Assembly (NCBI GenBank): GCA_004028765.1
Contig: SAIX01000008.1
Coordinates: 1 to 33,116 of the forward strand
Source: Chitinophagaceae bacterium
GTDB taxonomy: Bacteria; Bacteroidota; Bacteroidia; Chitinophagales; Chitinophagaceae
Reading direction: 5' to 3'
DNA: 33,116 nucleotides
The notes beneath the pieces were generated by a model. That model was not told the origin of the DNA, did not search any database, and saw only the letters and a program-made list of their open reading frames with translations. Below, piece after piece: positions 25,538-33,116 of this stretch; positions within the stretch are counted from its first letter, which is position 1, and each line of letters begins with the position of its first letter. Position numbers and translations under genes: made by a program.

Positions 25538-26488
25538 TTATTTTTTCCTGCCCTGCCGGGGCTCTCTTTTTTTGGTAAAGCTGTCATCAAAAAAACATTT
25601 GATGCCACGGTGGTTCCCGCAGCTGCCTTGTTCTTTCAGGCTGATCTCATTTCCTTCAAAACGAAAATCGATGACGCAGGGGTCGCCATTTTCTTTGAAC
25701 ACTGCGGTATTGGCGTCTTTCATTGTAAACTCACCTTTTAATTCGCCGGTACAGCTTCCTTCATTTTTTTCGAAATGAACAAAGAACTGGTAACGGTTCG
25801 GTTTTTTGCTGTCGCGGACCGAGATAAAATTCTTTTTATCCTGCACATAATCGCCGCTGAATTTATTTTTCCGCGGTAAGGTATCAATGGGATTGATCAC
25901 GGCTGTTTTCTGGGGGTCTTCATTCGTATCATTGATCACGATCATAAAACTGCCGGCACTGGTATATACCCAGCCGCTGCGTGAAAACTGGATTGTATTG
26001 TCTTTCCCCATTTTTTCCCTGCTCACGAGGAATGTCGGTTCCCTGTTTATATTAACGGAATGGATATAGCCATCTTCATCTCCGGACCGCAGCAGTTCTT
26101 TCGCGGAGAGGTATTTATTTTTTTTATCGGTAACAAATACCGCAAGGATTGATTGTTTCTTAGCTGTAAAAAATTTCAACAACAGGTAATTCTCTTTGTC
26201 TTTTTCGATGATCCCGACCGGGTGAATTTTTATTTTTTTCGCATTACCGGTGATAGGTGATACGGCACTGTCAGGGAAGAATTGAAGCAGCGCTTTGTAA
26301 CCGATGGTTATAGTGTCGCCGGCTTTTGCAAGATTGGTATCTGCAACCGTAAACGACGCAGTGATCTTGGGAAATACTGCCAAAAAATCGCTGAGCTTTA
26401 CCGGAACTTCTCCCGAGAGGTCTGCTTTTTTCTCTTTGCAGGCTGTAAACAGCAGCGCCAGCAACAGCAATGGCAGGCATGGTTTCAT
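25538..26488 (-). CDS. Lipoprotein of unknown function
   Basis: 316 residues from ATG 26488; earlier in-frame codons are ignored because MKPCLPLLLLALLFTAC is a complete lipoprotein signal with Cys17. I do not recognise a named domain. The mature part is charged and beta-rich. Its C-terminal 110 residues (SGDYVQDKKNFISV onward) have four Cys, a lipocalin-like alternation of strands, and a final GSCGNHRGIKCFFD motif typical of small Bacteroidota secreted beta-sandwiches. It might bind a ligand or act as an inhibitor; this is a guess. The gene stops 139 nt before the start of glgP, on the same strand, and is divergent from mntR. Confidence 0.75.
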   Translation of the reverse strand: MKPCLPLLLLALLFTACKEKKADLSGEVPVKLSDFLAVFPKITASFTVADTNLAKAGDTITIGYKALLQFFPDSAVSPITGNAKKIKIHPVGIIEKDKENYLLLKFFTAKKQSILAVFVTDKKNKYLSAKELLRSGDEDGYIHSVNINREPTFLVSREKMGKDNTIQFSRSGWVYTSAGSFMIVINDTNEDPQKTAVINPIDTLPRKNKFSGDYVQDKKNFISVRDSKKPNRYQFFVHFEKNEGSCTGELKGEFTMKDANTAVFKENGDPCVIDFRFEGNEISLKEQGSCGNHRGIKCFFDDSFTKKREPRQGRKK

Positions 26489-26562
26489 ACAAATTCTTTG
26501 TATAAAAATACAGGATTCGGCATTAGTGGTTGAAATCCTCCTTTTTTTAATCAAATAATAAA

Positions 26563-26578
26563 TTTAGATTTGTCTAAA
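26563..26578 (+). promoter_or_regulatory. Palindromic operator over the -7 box of mntR-mntH
   Basis: TTTAGA-TTTG-TCTAAA is a perfect 6-bp inverted repeat. The -7 promoter element TAGATTTG (26565-26572, exact TAnnTTTG) sits inside it, 21 nt before the mntR ATG. DtxR/MntR-family repressors bind short palindromes of this type, so a metal-loaded MntR would block the polymerase directly. Confidence 0.7.
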
Positions 26579-26593
26579 AAATATTTTAAGCCG

Positions 26594-27253
26594 ATGAGTT
26601 TTTCAATCACGGAAGAGAATTATATCAAAGCCATTTTTCACCTGCAGCAGGAGGAGGGAACGGTTTCAACGAACGATCTCGCATCGGTACTCAGTACCCG
26701 CGCAGCCTCGGTAACCGATATGCTGAAAAAACTGAAGACCAAAAAACTGCTGAGCTATGAAAAATACAAAGGCGTCCGTCTTACGTCGGAAGGGAAAAAA
26801 CTGGCACTCGCCATAGTACGCAAACACCGTTTGTGGGAATATTTTCTTGTGAACAAACTGCAGTTTGGCTGGGATGAAGTACATGAAGTGGCCGAGGAAC
26901 TGGAGCATATTACCAGCCGCAAACTCGTGGAGAAACTGGATGCATTCCTGGGTTTTCCCAGGTTCGACCCGCATGGGGATCCCATACCCGACAGTCATGG
27001 AAAAATGCTGGTGCAGCAACAGATCAACCTCATCGATCTCCCGGTAAATAAAACCGCGGAAGTATGTGCAGTTGGCAGCCAGTCCACCGAACTGCTCGAA
27101 CTGTTGCGTCATAAAAATATCGGTATCGGTACCAAGCTCGAGATCAAAAAAAAATTCAGTTTTGATCACTCCATTGAGATCAGGGTACGCAACCAGCCTG
27201 CTTTTACCATCAGCCAGCAACTGGCACAGGCATTATTTGTGAAAACAGTTTGA
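26594..27253 (+). CDS. mntR: Manganese-type DtxR-family regulator
   Basis: 219 residues from ATG 26594; a TTG 24 nt upstream lies inside the palindrome and is rejected. A winged helix occupies about 5-65 (STNDLASVLSTRAASVTDMLKKL as helix-turn-helix). A dimer/metal domain (about 66-140) contains His78, His97 and the EELEH block with Glu101, Glu104 and His105, then DPHGDPIP. The position corresponding to Cys102 of DtxR is Glu101, the residue found in Mn-sensing MntR. A C-terminal SH3-like FeoA domain (about 144-219) follows. It is in an operon with mntH, the start of which lies two bases beyond this stop, and probably represses its own promoter through the palindrome at 26563. Confidence 0.93.
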   Translation: MSFSITEENYIKAIFHLQQEEGTVSTNDLASVLSTRAASVTDMLKKLKTKKLLSYEKYKGVRLTSEGKKLALAIVRKHRLWEYFLVNKLQFGWDEVHEVAEELEHITSRKLVEKLDAFLGFPRFDPHGDPIPDSHGKMLVQQQINLIDLPVNKTAEVCAVGSQSTELLELLRHKNIGIGTKLEIKKKFSFDHSIEIRVRNQPAFTISQQLAQALFVKTV

Positions 27254-27254
27254 T

Positions 27255-29156
27255 ATGAGGCAGCATTACCATAGTGATCATTCGCTGAGCGATGTACACG
27301 AAACAGTGGATACCACGGCTCCGCGGAAAGGCTGGAGGAGAATACTGGCTTATATCGGCCCGGCTTATCTTGTAAGTGTCGGATATATGGATCCGGGTAA
27401 CTGGGCCACCGATTTGCAGGGTGGTGCCCGTTTTGGTTACCAGTTAATATGGGTATTGCTGATGAGCAACCTGATGGCATTGTTATTACAAAGCCTCAGT
27501 GCCCGGCTGGGTATTGTCCGGCGCAGGGATCTAGCGCAGGCCAACCGCGAAACGTATCCTCCGCTTGTAAATTTTTGTCTCTATGTACTTGCAGAACTTG
27601 CCATCGCTGCCTGCGATCTTGCGGAAGTGCTGGGTATGGCCATTGGTATCCATCTTTTAACCGGCTTACCGTTGATGTGGGGAACCATCATCACCGTACT
27701 CGATACTTTTTTATTTCTGATCCTGCAACGATACGGGATCCGAAAAATGGAAGCCTTTATCATAGCACTGGTTGCCATTATCGGTTTTTCTTTTCTGGTC
27801 GAAATATTATTGGCCAAACCCAGTATGGGGGAAGTGGTAAAAGGTTTTGTACCCACGCGTTTGAATCACCAGGCATTGTATATCGCTGTAGGCATCATCG
27901 GCGCAACAGTGATGCCGCATAACCTATACCTGCATTCCGCACTGGTGCAAACACGGAAGATCAGTAATGATGACAAAGGTATCCGCCGCGCCATCAAATA
28001 CAATATCATCGACAGTACCATTGCATTGAACGCGGCATTTCTGGTAAACGCAGCGATACTGGTGCTTGCAGCAAGTGTGTTTTTTACAACCGGAAATACA
28101 GGTGTGGCGCAGATACAGGATGCGCACAAATTACTCGAACCCTTACTGGGCAGTAAACTCGCGCCTTTATTGTTCGCTGTGGCATTGATTGCAGCAGGGC
28201 AAAGTTCCACGCTCACAGGTACGCTTGCCGGACAGATTGTAATGGAAGGTTACCTGCAACTGCGTATCAACCCCTGGCTGCGTCGTTTTTTAACAAGGCT
28301 GATCGCCATTGTTCCTGCGGTACTGGTGATCGCTTTGTACGGGGAGGCGAAAGTGGATGACCTGCTGGTATTGAGCCAGGTGATCCTGAGCCTGCAACTG
28401 GGCTTCGCGGTAATACCGCTGATCCATTTTGTGAGTGATAAACAATCGATGGGCAAATACGCGATACGTCCGCATGTAAAACTGCTTTCCTGGATCGTGG
28501 CGGCCATACTGGTTTTCCTGAATGTAAAACTCGTGGGAGAGGAAGCGGTGAAGGTATATGGGTCGGATGCAGAATGGTACTGGAAATCGTTGCTCACGCT
28601 GGCATTACTGGTTTTTATATGGCTTTTTCTGATGATGACTTTTTTACCATTGATGAAGAAACGCATTCTGAGGCGCAAAAAACAAAACACATTGCATGCG
28701 GATGTGGCATTGCTTGAAAACCTTTCGGTTGCACCGGTGCAAAAGATCGCGGTAGCATTGGATTTTTCGAGGTCGGATGAAAAACTGATCGCACATGCAT
28801 TGTCGCAGGGGCGAAAAGAAGTGACCTATGTTTTATTGCATGTGGTGGAAAGTGTTTCTGCCCGTTACCTGGGCGATGCGAGTGATGATGATGAAACGCG
28901 GCAGGATAAACAAAGGATCCGTGAATATGCACAGTTGCTGGAAAAGAAAGGATACCGCACCGAAACTTTAATCGGTTACCAGAGCCGCGTAAAAGAGATT
29001 GTGCGCATGGTTGAAGAAAGCCATGCCGACCTGCTGATCATGGGTGCGCATCGCCACTCCGGGTTAAAAGATTATATTTTCGGTGAAACGATCGAAGATG
29101 TACGGCACCAGTTAAAAATTCCTCTGTTGATCGTAAGTGTCGACGGGAGAGAATGA
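27255..29156 (+). CDS. mntH: Nramp-family Mn/Fe transporter fused to a universal stress (Usp) domain
   Basis: 633 residues; usual MntH proteins have about 410-450. The Nramp part (about 1-475) has 11 or so membrane spans with the metal-binding DPGN motif in TM1 (MDPGNWATDLQ), MPHNLYLHS in TM6 (with GATVM before it, giving the Met ligand) and GQSSTLTGTLAGQIVMEG. After a basic linker (about 470-487) comes a UspA domain (about 490-632): KIAVALDFSRSDEKLIAHAL, TYVLLHVVES and LLIMGAHRHSGLKDYIFGET. The nucleotide-binding Gly pattern is nearly complete, with GET where many members have GS. The Usp part would sit in the cytoplasm and may gate or report on transport. It follows mntR with essentially no gap. 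Confidence 0.93.
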   Translation: MRQHYHSDHSLSDVHETVDTTAPRKGWRRILAYIGPAYLVSVGYMDPGNWATDLQGGARFGYQLIWVLLMSNLMALLLQSLSARLGIVRRRDLAQANRETYPPLVNFCLYVLAELAIAACDLAEVLGMAIGIHLLTGLPLMWGTIITVLDTFLFLILQRYGIRKMEAFIIALVAIIGFSFLVEILLAKPSMGEVVKGFVPTRLNHQALYIAVGIIGATVMPHNLYLHSALVQTRKISNDDKGIRRAIKYNIIDSTIALNAAFLVNAAILVLAASVFFTTGNTGVAQIQDAHKLLEPLLGSKLAPLLFAVALIAAGQSSTLTGTLAGQIVMEGYLQLRINPWLRRFLTRLIAIVPAVLVIALYGEAKVDDLLVLSQVILSLQLGFAVIPLIHFVSDKQSMGKYAIRPHVKLLSWIVAAILVFLNVKLVGEEAVKVYGSDAEWYWKSLLTLALLVFIWLFLMMTFLPLMKKRILRRKKQNTLHADVALLENLSVAPVQKIAVALDFSRSDEKLIAHALSQGRKEVTYVLLHVVESVSARYLGDASDDDETRQDKQRIREYAQLLEKKGYRTETLIGYQSRVKEIVRMVEESHADLLIMGAHRHSGLKDYIFGETIEDVRHQLKIPLLIVSVDGRE

Positions 29157-29162
29157 GAACAA

Positions 29163-29195
29163 GAATAGAATATCGAATAGTGAATATTGAAATGA
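29163..29195. repeat. Degenerate 7-nt repeat, consensus GAATATN
   Basis: Units GAATATC, GAATAGT, GAATATT and GAAATGA run in register from 29168, preceded by a partial GAATA. The repeat starts 6 nt past the mntH stop. Confidence 0.65.
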
Positions 29196-29283
29196 ACTGA
29201 AGAACAGAGTAGCGATTGTGAGTTGTGCGTATATTCAAATCAACCTCTGTACTAAATAAACGGGAAGATCAATAAATTTTATA

Positions 29284-29316
29284 CCAATAAACCAATAAAC
29301 AAATAAACCGTTAAAC
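29284..29316. repeat. Four 8-nt tandem units, consensus CCAATAAA
   Basis: CCAATAAA, CCAATAAA, CAAATAAA, CCGTTAAA, immediately before the terminator at 29318. The remainder of the 213-nt gap (29157-29369) shows nothing else recognisable. Confidence 0.75.
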
Positions 29317-29317
29317 A

Positions 29318-29348
29318 AAAACGCCGGATCAAAACAACCCGGCGTTTT
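29318..29348. terminator. Bidirectional terminator between mntH and the duplicated-domain lipoprotein
   Basis: A perfect 10-bp stem AAAACGCCGG / CCGGCGTTTT with an 11-nt loop; T-rich in both directions. Confidence 0.85.
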
Positions 29349-29369
29349 CTTTGTAAAATCAGACGATCA

Positions 29370-30071
29370 TCAAAACTTTTTAAGGATCGTATAAAAATGT
29401 ATGGTGGGTGCACCCGTTACGCCGGCAGCAGCCATCTTATCTTTTAATTCTTTTGATTGTGCAAAATCCCTTGCTTTCTTTTCATCTGTAACGGCGCAAA
29501 CAATGGTAACCATATTCGGGTCATCAAAGCTTCTGCCCAGAGAACGATCAATGAGTCCGGCATCCATCCTTGCTTTTTTGTCATCATCAAATACTTTTTT
29601 CCAGGCATCATAATCTTTTACTTTGTGTGTAATGCCAAGCCGCAGTTTAGCAGGTATCGTAGTGGTATCCGCCATCTGTACGTCAAGCAGGCTGATAACG
29701 GGCACCCCTGTTACACCGCCTTTTTTCATGGCTTCTTTGAGGCTGGGGTTGTTGATAAATGCCCTGGCTTTCGCCGTATCATCCATGTGCAGGGCAACCA
29801 GTATCATGCTGGTATCGTCCACATCACGGCCGATCACATAATCGTGCAGTCCTGCGGCAACACGGGCTGTATCATGCGACATATAGCCGGGTAACCATTT
29901 GTTATAATCTTTGATCTTATGCCATACGGCCAATACATTCGCCGGTTTGGCAGGGGCAGCTTTTTCAGCCGGTTTGGTGCTGTCGGCAGAGGCTTGCTTG
30001 TCGCCCCCGTTCTGGCAGGAGAGGGCCATGATGCAAAAGATGGAAATGCAAAGCAGAAGTTTTCTTTTCAT
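29370..30071 (-). CDS. Lipoprotein with two tandem ~85-residue alpha/beta repeats
   Basis: 233 residues. The lipoprotein signal ends ALSC with Cys19. An Ala/Lys/Pro-rich linker (about 22-45) follows. Two homologous units come next, at about 46-130 and 143-229: both contain HK(I/V)KDYxxW, a helix with AGL, GRxxDD, a strand, a helix rich in Lys/Ala, and GVTGxP. The pattern suggests an internally duplicated ferredoxin-like dimeric alpha-beta-barrel fold, where two units make one pseudo-dimer. I do not recognise a specific function; small-molecule binding or oxygenase-like chemistry are possibilities. It is divergent from icd, with 208 nt between starts. Confidence 0.78.
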   Translation of the reverse strand: MKRKLLLCISIFCIMALSCQNGGDKQASADSTKPAEKAAPAKPANVLAVWHKIKDYNKWLPGYMSHDTARVAAGLHDYVIGRDVDDTSMILVALHMDDTAKARAFINNPSLKEAMKKGGVTGVPVISLLDVQMADTTTIPAKLRLGITHKVKDYDAWKKVFDDDKKARMDAGLIDRSLGRSFDDPNMVTIVCAVTDEKKARDFAQSKELKDKMAAAGVTGAPTIHFYTILKKF

Positions 30072-30242
30072 GGTGATTGGTTTGTGGTGATGAGATGAAA
30101 CTTGTTAATCGCAGCTAAACAGGTTCTGGTAAAATAGCGGCTTTCCCCGATAAATGCAAGCCCAATGCCGGTTTTCAGGGATTATTAATACCGGTGCCGT
30201 AACCCCGGCCCGATTTGCCATTCCGTAAAAGCCGGAAAATGC

Positions 30243-30250
30243 TACATTTG
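30243..30250 (+). promoter_or_regulatory. -7 promoter element of icd
   Basis: TACATTTG is an exact TAnnTTTG match 29 nt before the ATG. A TTTG at 30214-30217 is 25 nt upstream, slightly too far for a standard -33 box. Confidence 0.6.
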
Positions 30251-30279
30251 TCCACCTTTTTAAAACCAAAAGCAGCACT

Positions 30280-31512
30280 ATGTCACAGAAAATCAAAGTG
30301 GCCAATCCGGTGGTGGAACTGGATGGCGATGAAATGACGAGGATCATCTGGAAATTTATCAAAGACAAACTGATCTTACCCTATATAGAGGTTGATATCA
30401 AGTATTACGATCTCGGAATGGAATACCGTGATGAAACCAATGACCAGGTAACAGTTGATGCAGCCAATGCGATCAAACAATATGGCGTAGGTATCAAATG
30501 CGCCACCATCACACCCGATGAACAGCGTGTAAAAGAATTTAACCTGAAGCAAATGTGGAAAAGCCCGAACGGTACCATCCGCAACATCCTCGATGGAACC
30601 GTTTTTCGTGAGCCGATCGTTTGCCAGAATGTACCGCGACTGGTTCCGAACTGGACTGCCCCGATCTGTATCGGCCGCCATGCTTTTGGCGACCAATACC
30701 GCGCCACAGATTTTGTGACCAAGGGAAAAGGAAAGCTGACCATTAAATTTGAAGGGGAGGACGGACAGGTGATCGAACATGAAGTATTCAATTTCAAAGG
30801 CGATGGCGTGGCACTTGCCATGTATAATACCGACGAGAGCATCAAAGGATTTGCCCGTAGCTGTTTTAATACGGCACTGAGTAAAAAATGGCCCTTGTAT
30901 CTCTCTACAAAAAATACCATCCTTAAAAAATACGATGGCCGTTTCAAAGATATTTTTGAAGAGATCTACCAGAACGAGTTCAAAGCATCGTTTGATGCAG
31001 CCGGCATCACTTACGAACACCGCCTTATCGATGATATGGTGGCGAGTGCTTTGAAGTGGAACGGAAACTTTGTATGGGCCTGTAAGAACTATGATGGCGA
31101 TGTACAGAGCGATACGGTTGCGCAGGGATTTGGTTCTTTGGGATTGATGACATCCACCCTGATCACCCCTGATGGAAAGATCATGGAAGCAGAAGCGGCA
31201 CATGGTACCGTAACGCGCCATTACCGCGAGCACCAGAAGGGGAAACCGACATCTACGAATCCGATCGCTTCGATTTTTGCATGGACAAGAGGACTGGAGT
31301 TCCGTGGCAAACTCGATGGTAACCAGGAACTGGTTGATTTCTGCCGTGCGCTGGAAGAAGTTTGTGTGGAAACAGTAGAGAGCGGTAAAATGACCAAAGA
31401 CCTTGCCGTTTGTATCTACGGGAATAAAGTAAATCACGGAGAACATTATCTCTATACAGAAGAGTTCCTCGATGCGCTGGACCAGAACCTGAAAGCGAAA
31501 CTTGGGAAATAG
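30280..31512 (+). CDS. icd: NADP-dependent isocitrate dehydrogenase, eukaryote-like homodimeric type
   Basis: 410 residues. It oxidises isocitrate to 2-oxoglutarate and CO2 in the TCA cycle, giving NADPH. The sequence follows the subfamily II enzymes like mitochondrial and cytosolic IDH rather than E. coli Icd: [63 protein letters not shown] (substrate Arg), [11 protein letters not shown] and [13 protein letters not shown] with the metal-binding Asp residues, then [14 protein letters not shown] and [13 protein letters not shown]. It lacks the phosphorylation loop of the E. coli type. It stands alone and is bounded by a terminator shared with the small Cys/His protein. Confidence 0.96.
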   Translation: MSQKIKVANPVVELDGDEMTRIIWKFIKDKLILPYIEVDIKYYDLGMEYRDETNDQVTVDAANAIKQYGVGIKCATITPDEQRVKEFNLKQMWKSPNGTIRNILDGTVFREPIVCQNVPRLVPNWTAPICIGRHAFGDQYRATDFVTKGKGKLTIKFEGEDGQVIEHEVFNFKGDGVALAMYNTDESIKGFARSCFNTALSKKWPLYLSTKNTILKKYDGRFKDIFEEIYQNEFKASFDAAGITYEHRLIDDMVASALKWNGNFVWACKNYDGDVQSDTVAQGFGSLGLMTSTLITPDGKIMEAEAAHGTVTRHYREHQKGKPTSTNPIASIFAWTRGLEFRGKLDGNQELVDFCRALEEVCVETVESGKMTKDLAVCIYGNKVNHGEHYLYTEEFLDALDQNLKAKLGK

Positions 31513-31640
31513 GGGATTGGCGGATTAGCGGATTTGTGAATTAAGGGATTATTGCAAGTGTTTCCTTATTCACGATTAACGATTCACAAAAAGTGATTGT
31601 CATTCTCACCATTCACCACTGACCATTCACAAATGTAACA
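31513..31640. repeat. Intergenic low-complexity element built of ~7-nt units
   Basis: The left half has GGATTGGC, GGATTAGC and GGATTTGTG. The right half has ATTCACG, ATTAACG and ATTCACA (31568-31588), then ATTCTCACC, ATTCACC, ACTGACC and ATTCACA (31602-31631). GTGAATTAAGG in the left half is nearly complementary to CCTTATTCAC in the right half, so the element can fold back. No gene is present in the gap. Confidence 0.65.
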
Positions 31641-31643
31641 ACC

Positions 31644-31684
31644 AAAAGAAAAGCCGTTCATGTTTTGTGAACGGCTTTTCTTTT
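31644..31684. terminator. Bidirectional terminator of icd and the Cys/His-rich gene
   Basis: A perfect 17-bp stem (31644-31660 with 31668-31684) with a 7-nt loop; the core is AAAAGCCGTTCA / TGAACGGCTTTT, with T-rich ends both ways. Confidence 0.92.
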
Positions 31685-31702
31685 GAAAGAAGCGGGAAGT
31701 AA

Positions 31703-31921
31703 TTACATCTTTCCTTTCTTATCCATCATTTTTTTACAGGCCTCACCGCAGGTATGTCCCTTTTCCCCATGGGCATACACGTGCTTGTCTTTGGTGCAGG
31801 CTTTTGTGCATTTGTGTTCTTTCAGGGCTTCTTTTTTGGTTTCTTTCTGCTGTGCAAAAGCACCGGTAGCAAGAAATCCTGTGAGCAACAGGGTGGCAGC
31901 AAGCGTTTTCATTGTTTTCAT
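31703..31921 (-). CDS. Small exported Cys/His-rich protein, candidate metal binder
   Basis: 72 residues from ATG 31921; the earlier in-frame extension lacks a signal peptide and is rejected. Residues 1-23 form a signal peptide (cut after AFA). The mature 49 residues are Lys-rich and carry His36, Cys38, Cys42, His47, His51, His56, Cys58 and Cys62: two CxxxC motifs flank a His cluster (CTKAC, HVYAHGEKGHTCGEAC). This symmetric arrangement suggests a metal site (copper, zinc) or two disulphides in the periplasm. I do not recognise a named family. It is short but convincing, because the signal peptide, terminator and motif spacing agree. It lies beside the PafA-type gene on the same strand. Confidence 0.75.
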   Translation of the reverse strand: MKTMKTLAATLLLTGFLATGAFAQQKETKKEALKEHKCTKACTKDKHVYAHGEKGHTCGEACKKMMDKKGKM

Positions 31922-32014
31922 ATGGTTGATTTTTGAGTGGTGACGGTTTTTGAGGTTGGCCCTTACAAATCTTTTTACAAACAATGTATCTACGGCAAAT
32001 AAAACTCCCCGGAT

Positions 32015-33116
32015 TTATTTCATTACATCTTCTATCACTTTCCCTATTGAACCGCTTGGCATTTGTATATGCAGCAATGCCGCAACCGTTGGTGCGATAT
32101 CGGTCATATAAGTTTCGCGGCTGGTTTTTCCTTTTTTGATACCCCAGCCATACCAAAGCAGGGGAATATGTGCATCATAGGGATACCATAAACCATGCGT
32201 GGTACCGGTTGCGCCTCCTTCGATATAACCGGGTTTCAGAATAACCTGGATATCGCCGCTGCGGCGCGGGTTATAACCATTGGCCAGCATTTCGCGCAGG
32301 GTTTTGTTGATGGGAACGGTCATGATATCCGCTGTGGCAAATACGTTGGTTACCGCTTCATTTTTTTTGATATACTGGATGATCCAGTTTTTAATCGCCG
32401 CTTCATCCGCTTTTGCAGAATCGATGCGGGGATGATTGAGGTACACCTGGTAATTGTAAATACCCACTATCGTATTCTCAATACCGAATTTTTCTTTGAG
32501 GCGAACATTCATTTCCTTCGCCATACCTGCGTCATCCATCACACCGCCCGGTAATTTATTTTCTTTCATAAAACCGGGTATATGTGCAACGGCATGGTCG
32601 GCGGTGAGGAAAACAGTGTATTGGTTTTTCCCGACTTTTTCATCGAGGAAGGCAAGCAGTTTGCCCAGTTCATCATCCAGCCGCACATAATCGTCCACCT
32701 GTTCCCATGAATTGGGGCCGAATGAATGGCCAACATAATCGGGTGATGAAAAACTTACTGCCAGAAAATCGGTGGCTTCCCCTTTACCAAGTTTTTCGGC
32801 GAGCACAGCAGCTTTTGCCATTTCAGCAGTTAATGTATTTCCGTAGGGGGTGGAAGATATTTTTGAATAATCTTTCCCCGCATAACCGGTAAGATCATAC
32901 GGAAATCCTTTGGCATCTTTTCCAAACGGTTTTGCTTCATATTCTTTTTCATCTGCCGTGGCGTATTGCAGGTAAGTGTCTTTGGGAAGAACCAGGTTCC
33001 AGTTGAGTTTATAAAGCGAGTCAACGATCTTTCTTCCATTAAAATCTTTTACCCAGCCAGGCAAATCATTCATGTAATAGGTACTCGTGATAAAATTGCC
33101 CGATTTGCCTTCATAC
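32015..33116 (-). CDS. pafA: PafA-type alkaline phosphatase, 3' part only (start lies beyond the window)
   Basis: The open frame continues off the right edge; about 367 residues are visible. An internal Met at 33073 is not the start, because the in-frame upstream part encodes GNFITSTYYM, which matches the interior of PafA. PafA is a periplasmic, zinc-dependent phosphatase of the alkaline phosphatase superfamily that releases phosphate from many monoesters. The visible metal ligands are the Asp and His of SSPDYVGHSFGP, the Asp-His of FLTADHAVAH, and the His of GATGTTHGLWYPYD. The nucleophile Thr and the substrate Lys/Arg lie outside the window. A related phosphodiesterase cannot be excluded without that part. 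The small Cys/His gene lies downstream on the same strand. Confidence 0.85.
   Translation of the reverse strand, partial: YEGKSGNFITSTYYMNDLPGWVKDFNGRKIVDSLYKLNWNLVLPKDTYLQYATADEKEYEAKPFGKDAKGFPYDLTGYAGKDYSKISSTPYGNTLTAEMAKAAVLAEKLGKGEATDFLAVSFSSPDYVGHSFGPNSWEQVDDYVRLDDELGKLLAFLDEKVGKNQYTVFLTADHAVAHIPGFMKENKLPGGVMDDAGMAKEMNVRLKEKFGIENTIVGIYNYQVYLNHPRIDSAKADEAAIKNWIIQYIKKNEAVTNVFATADIMTVPINKTLREMLANGYNPRRSGDIQVILKPGYIEGGATGTTHGLWYPYDAHIPLLWYGWGIKKGKTSRETYMTDIAPTVAALLHIQMPSGSIGKVIEDVMK

Noticed and set aside
26503..26516. Small palindrome TGTAT-AAAA-ATACA upstream of the lipoprotein gene as a second metal operator
   Set aside because: Short, purely A/T-rich arms are expected by chance in such sequence, and it does not match the mntR palindrome.
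30164..30200. CCGGT/ACCGG inverted repeat upstream of icd
   Set aside because: Only five bases per arm with a long gap; likely chance in GC-richer DNA.
30376..31446. 356-codon open frame antisense to icd
   Set aside because: It mirrors the codon pattern of the clearly real icd gene, has no recognisable domain and overlaps it fully.
1..33116. CRISPR arrays, tRNA/rRNA genes, insertion sequences, phage or defence genes
   Set aside because: Reading both strands gave no repeat-spacer pattern, no cloverleaf-like sequence and no transposase, integrase or defence-gene motif.

Overview
This is a chromosomal stretch of a Bacteroidota bacterium, most likely of the class Chitinophagia (Chitinophagaceae-like). 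The indicators are the -7 promoter element TAnnTTTG before several genes, weak Shine-Dalgarno signals, a SusC/SusD pair, many lipoproteins with Bacteroidota-style lipoboxes, a PafA-type alkaline phosphatase and a eukaryote-like NADP isocitrate dehydrogenase. I find no tRNA, rRNA, CRISPR array, transposase or phage gene. The DNA is densely coding, and no gene-free stretch exceeds about 300 bases.

Layout. 1-3000: a LolA-like lipoprotein carrier, an esterase-fold protein that has lost its catalytic Ser and His, and RNase Z on the minus strand. 3000-7300: housekeeping genes rpsO, pnp, prmA and plsY. 7300-9030: a tandem pair of M48 peptidase paralogues, one with intact HExxH and one with HVIAH. 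9100-10330: a translationally coupled pair (DUF3052-like/YdeI-like fusion and CYTH protein). 10440-12375: dnaG on the minus strand. 12500-19250: a DeoR-type regulator followed by SusC, SusD and a DUF4397 lipoprotein, closed by a strong terminator. 19250-22960: a minus-strand two-gene operon (STAS-like protein, tail-anchored J-domain protein) divergent from clpC. 23090-26490: ubiX, a short GT35 alpha-glucan phosphorylase without the PLP lysine, and an unknown lipoprotein, all minus. 26560-29160: an mntR-mntH operon with a palindrome over its -7 box, in which MntH carries a C-terminal universal stress domain. 29370-33116: a duplicated-domain lipoprotein, icd, a tiny exported Cys/His-rich protein, and the 3' part of a PafA-type phosphatase that runs off the window.

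How the genes work together. rpsO-pnp and mntR-mntH are functional pairs. SusC, SusD and the DUF4397 protein should form an outer-membrane nutrient uptake unit, whose substrate cannot be read because no hydrolase accompanies it. The STAS/J-protein/clpC locus shares a 90-base regulatory region containing a 25-bp palindrome, and is my best candidate for an undescribed system: a membrane-tethered co-chaperone, a partner-switch-like protein and a Clp unfoldase. Two further themes stand out. Three enzyme-fold proteins lack key catalytic residues (esterase, M48 peptidase, glycogen phosphorylase). Several gene ends also carry short 7- or 8-nt periodic repeats or long-armed inverted repeats that are more than simple terminators.
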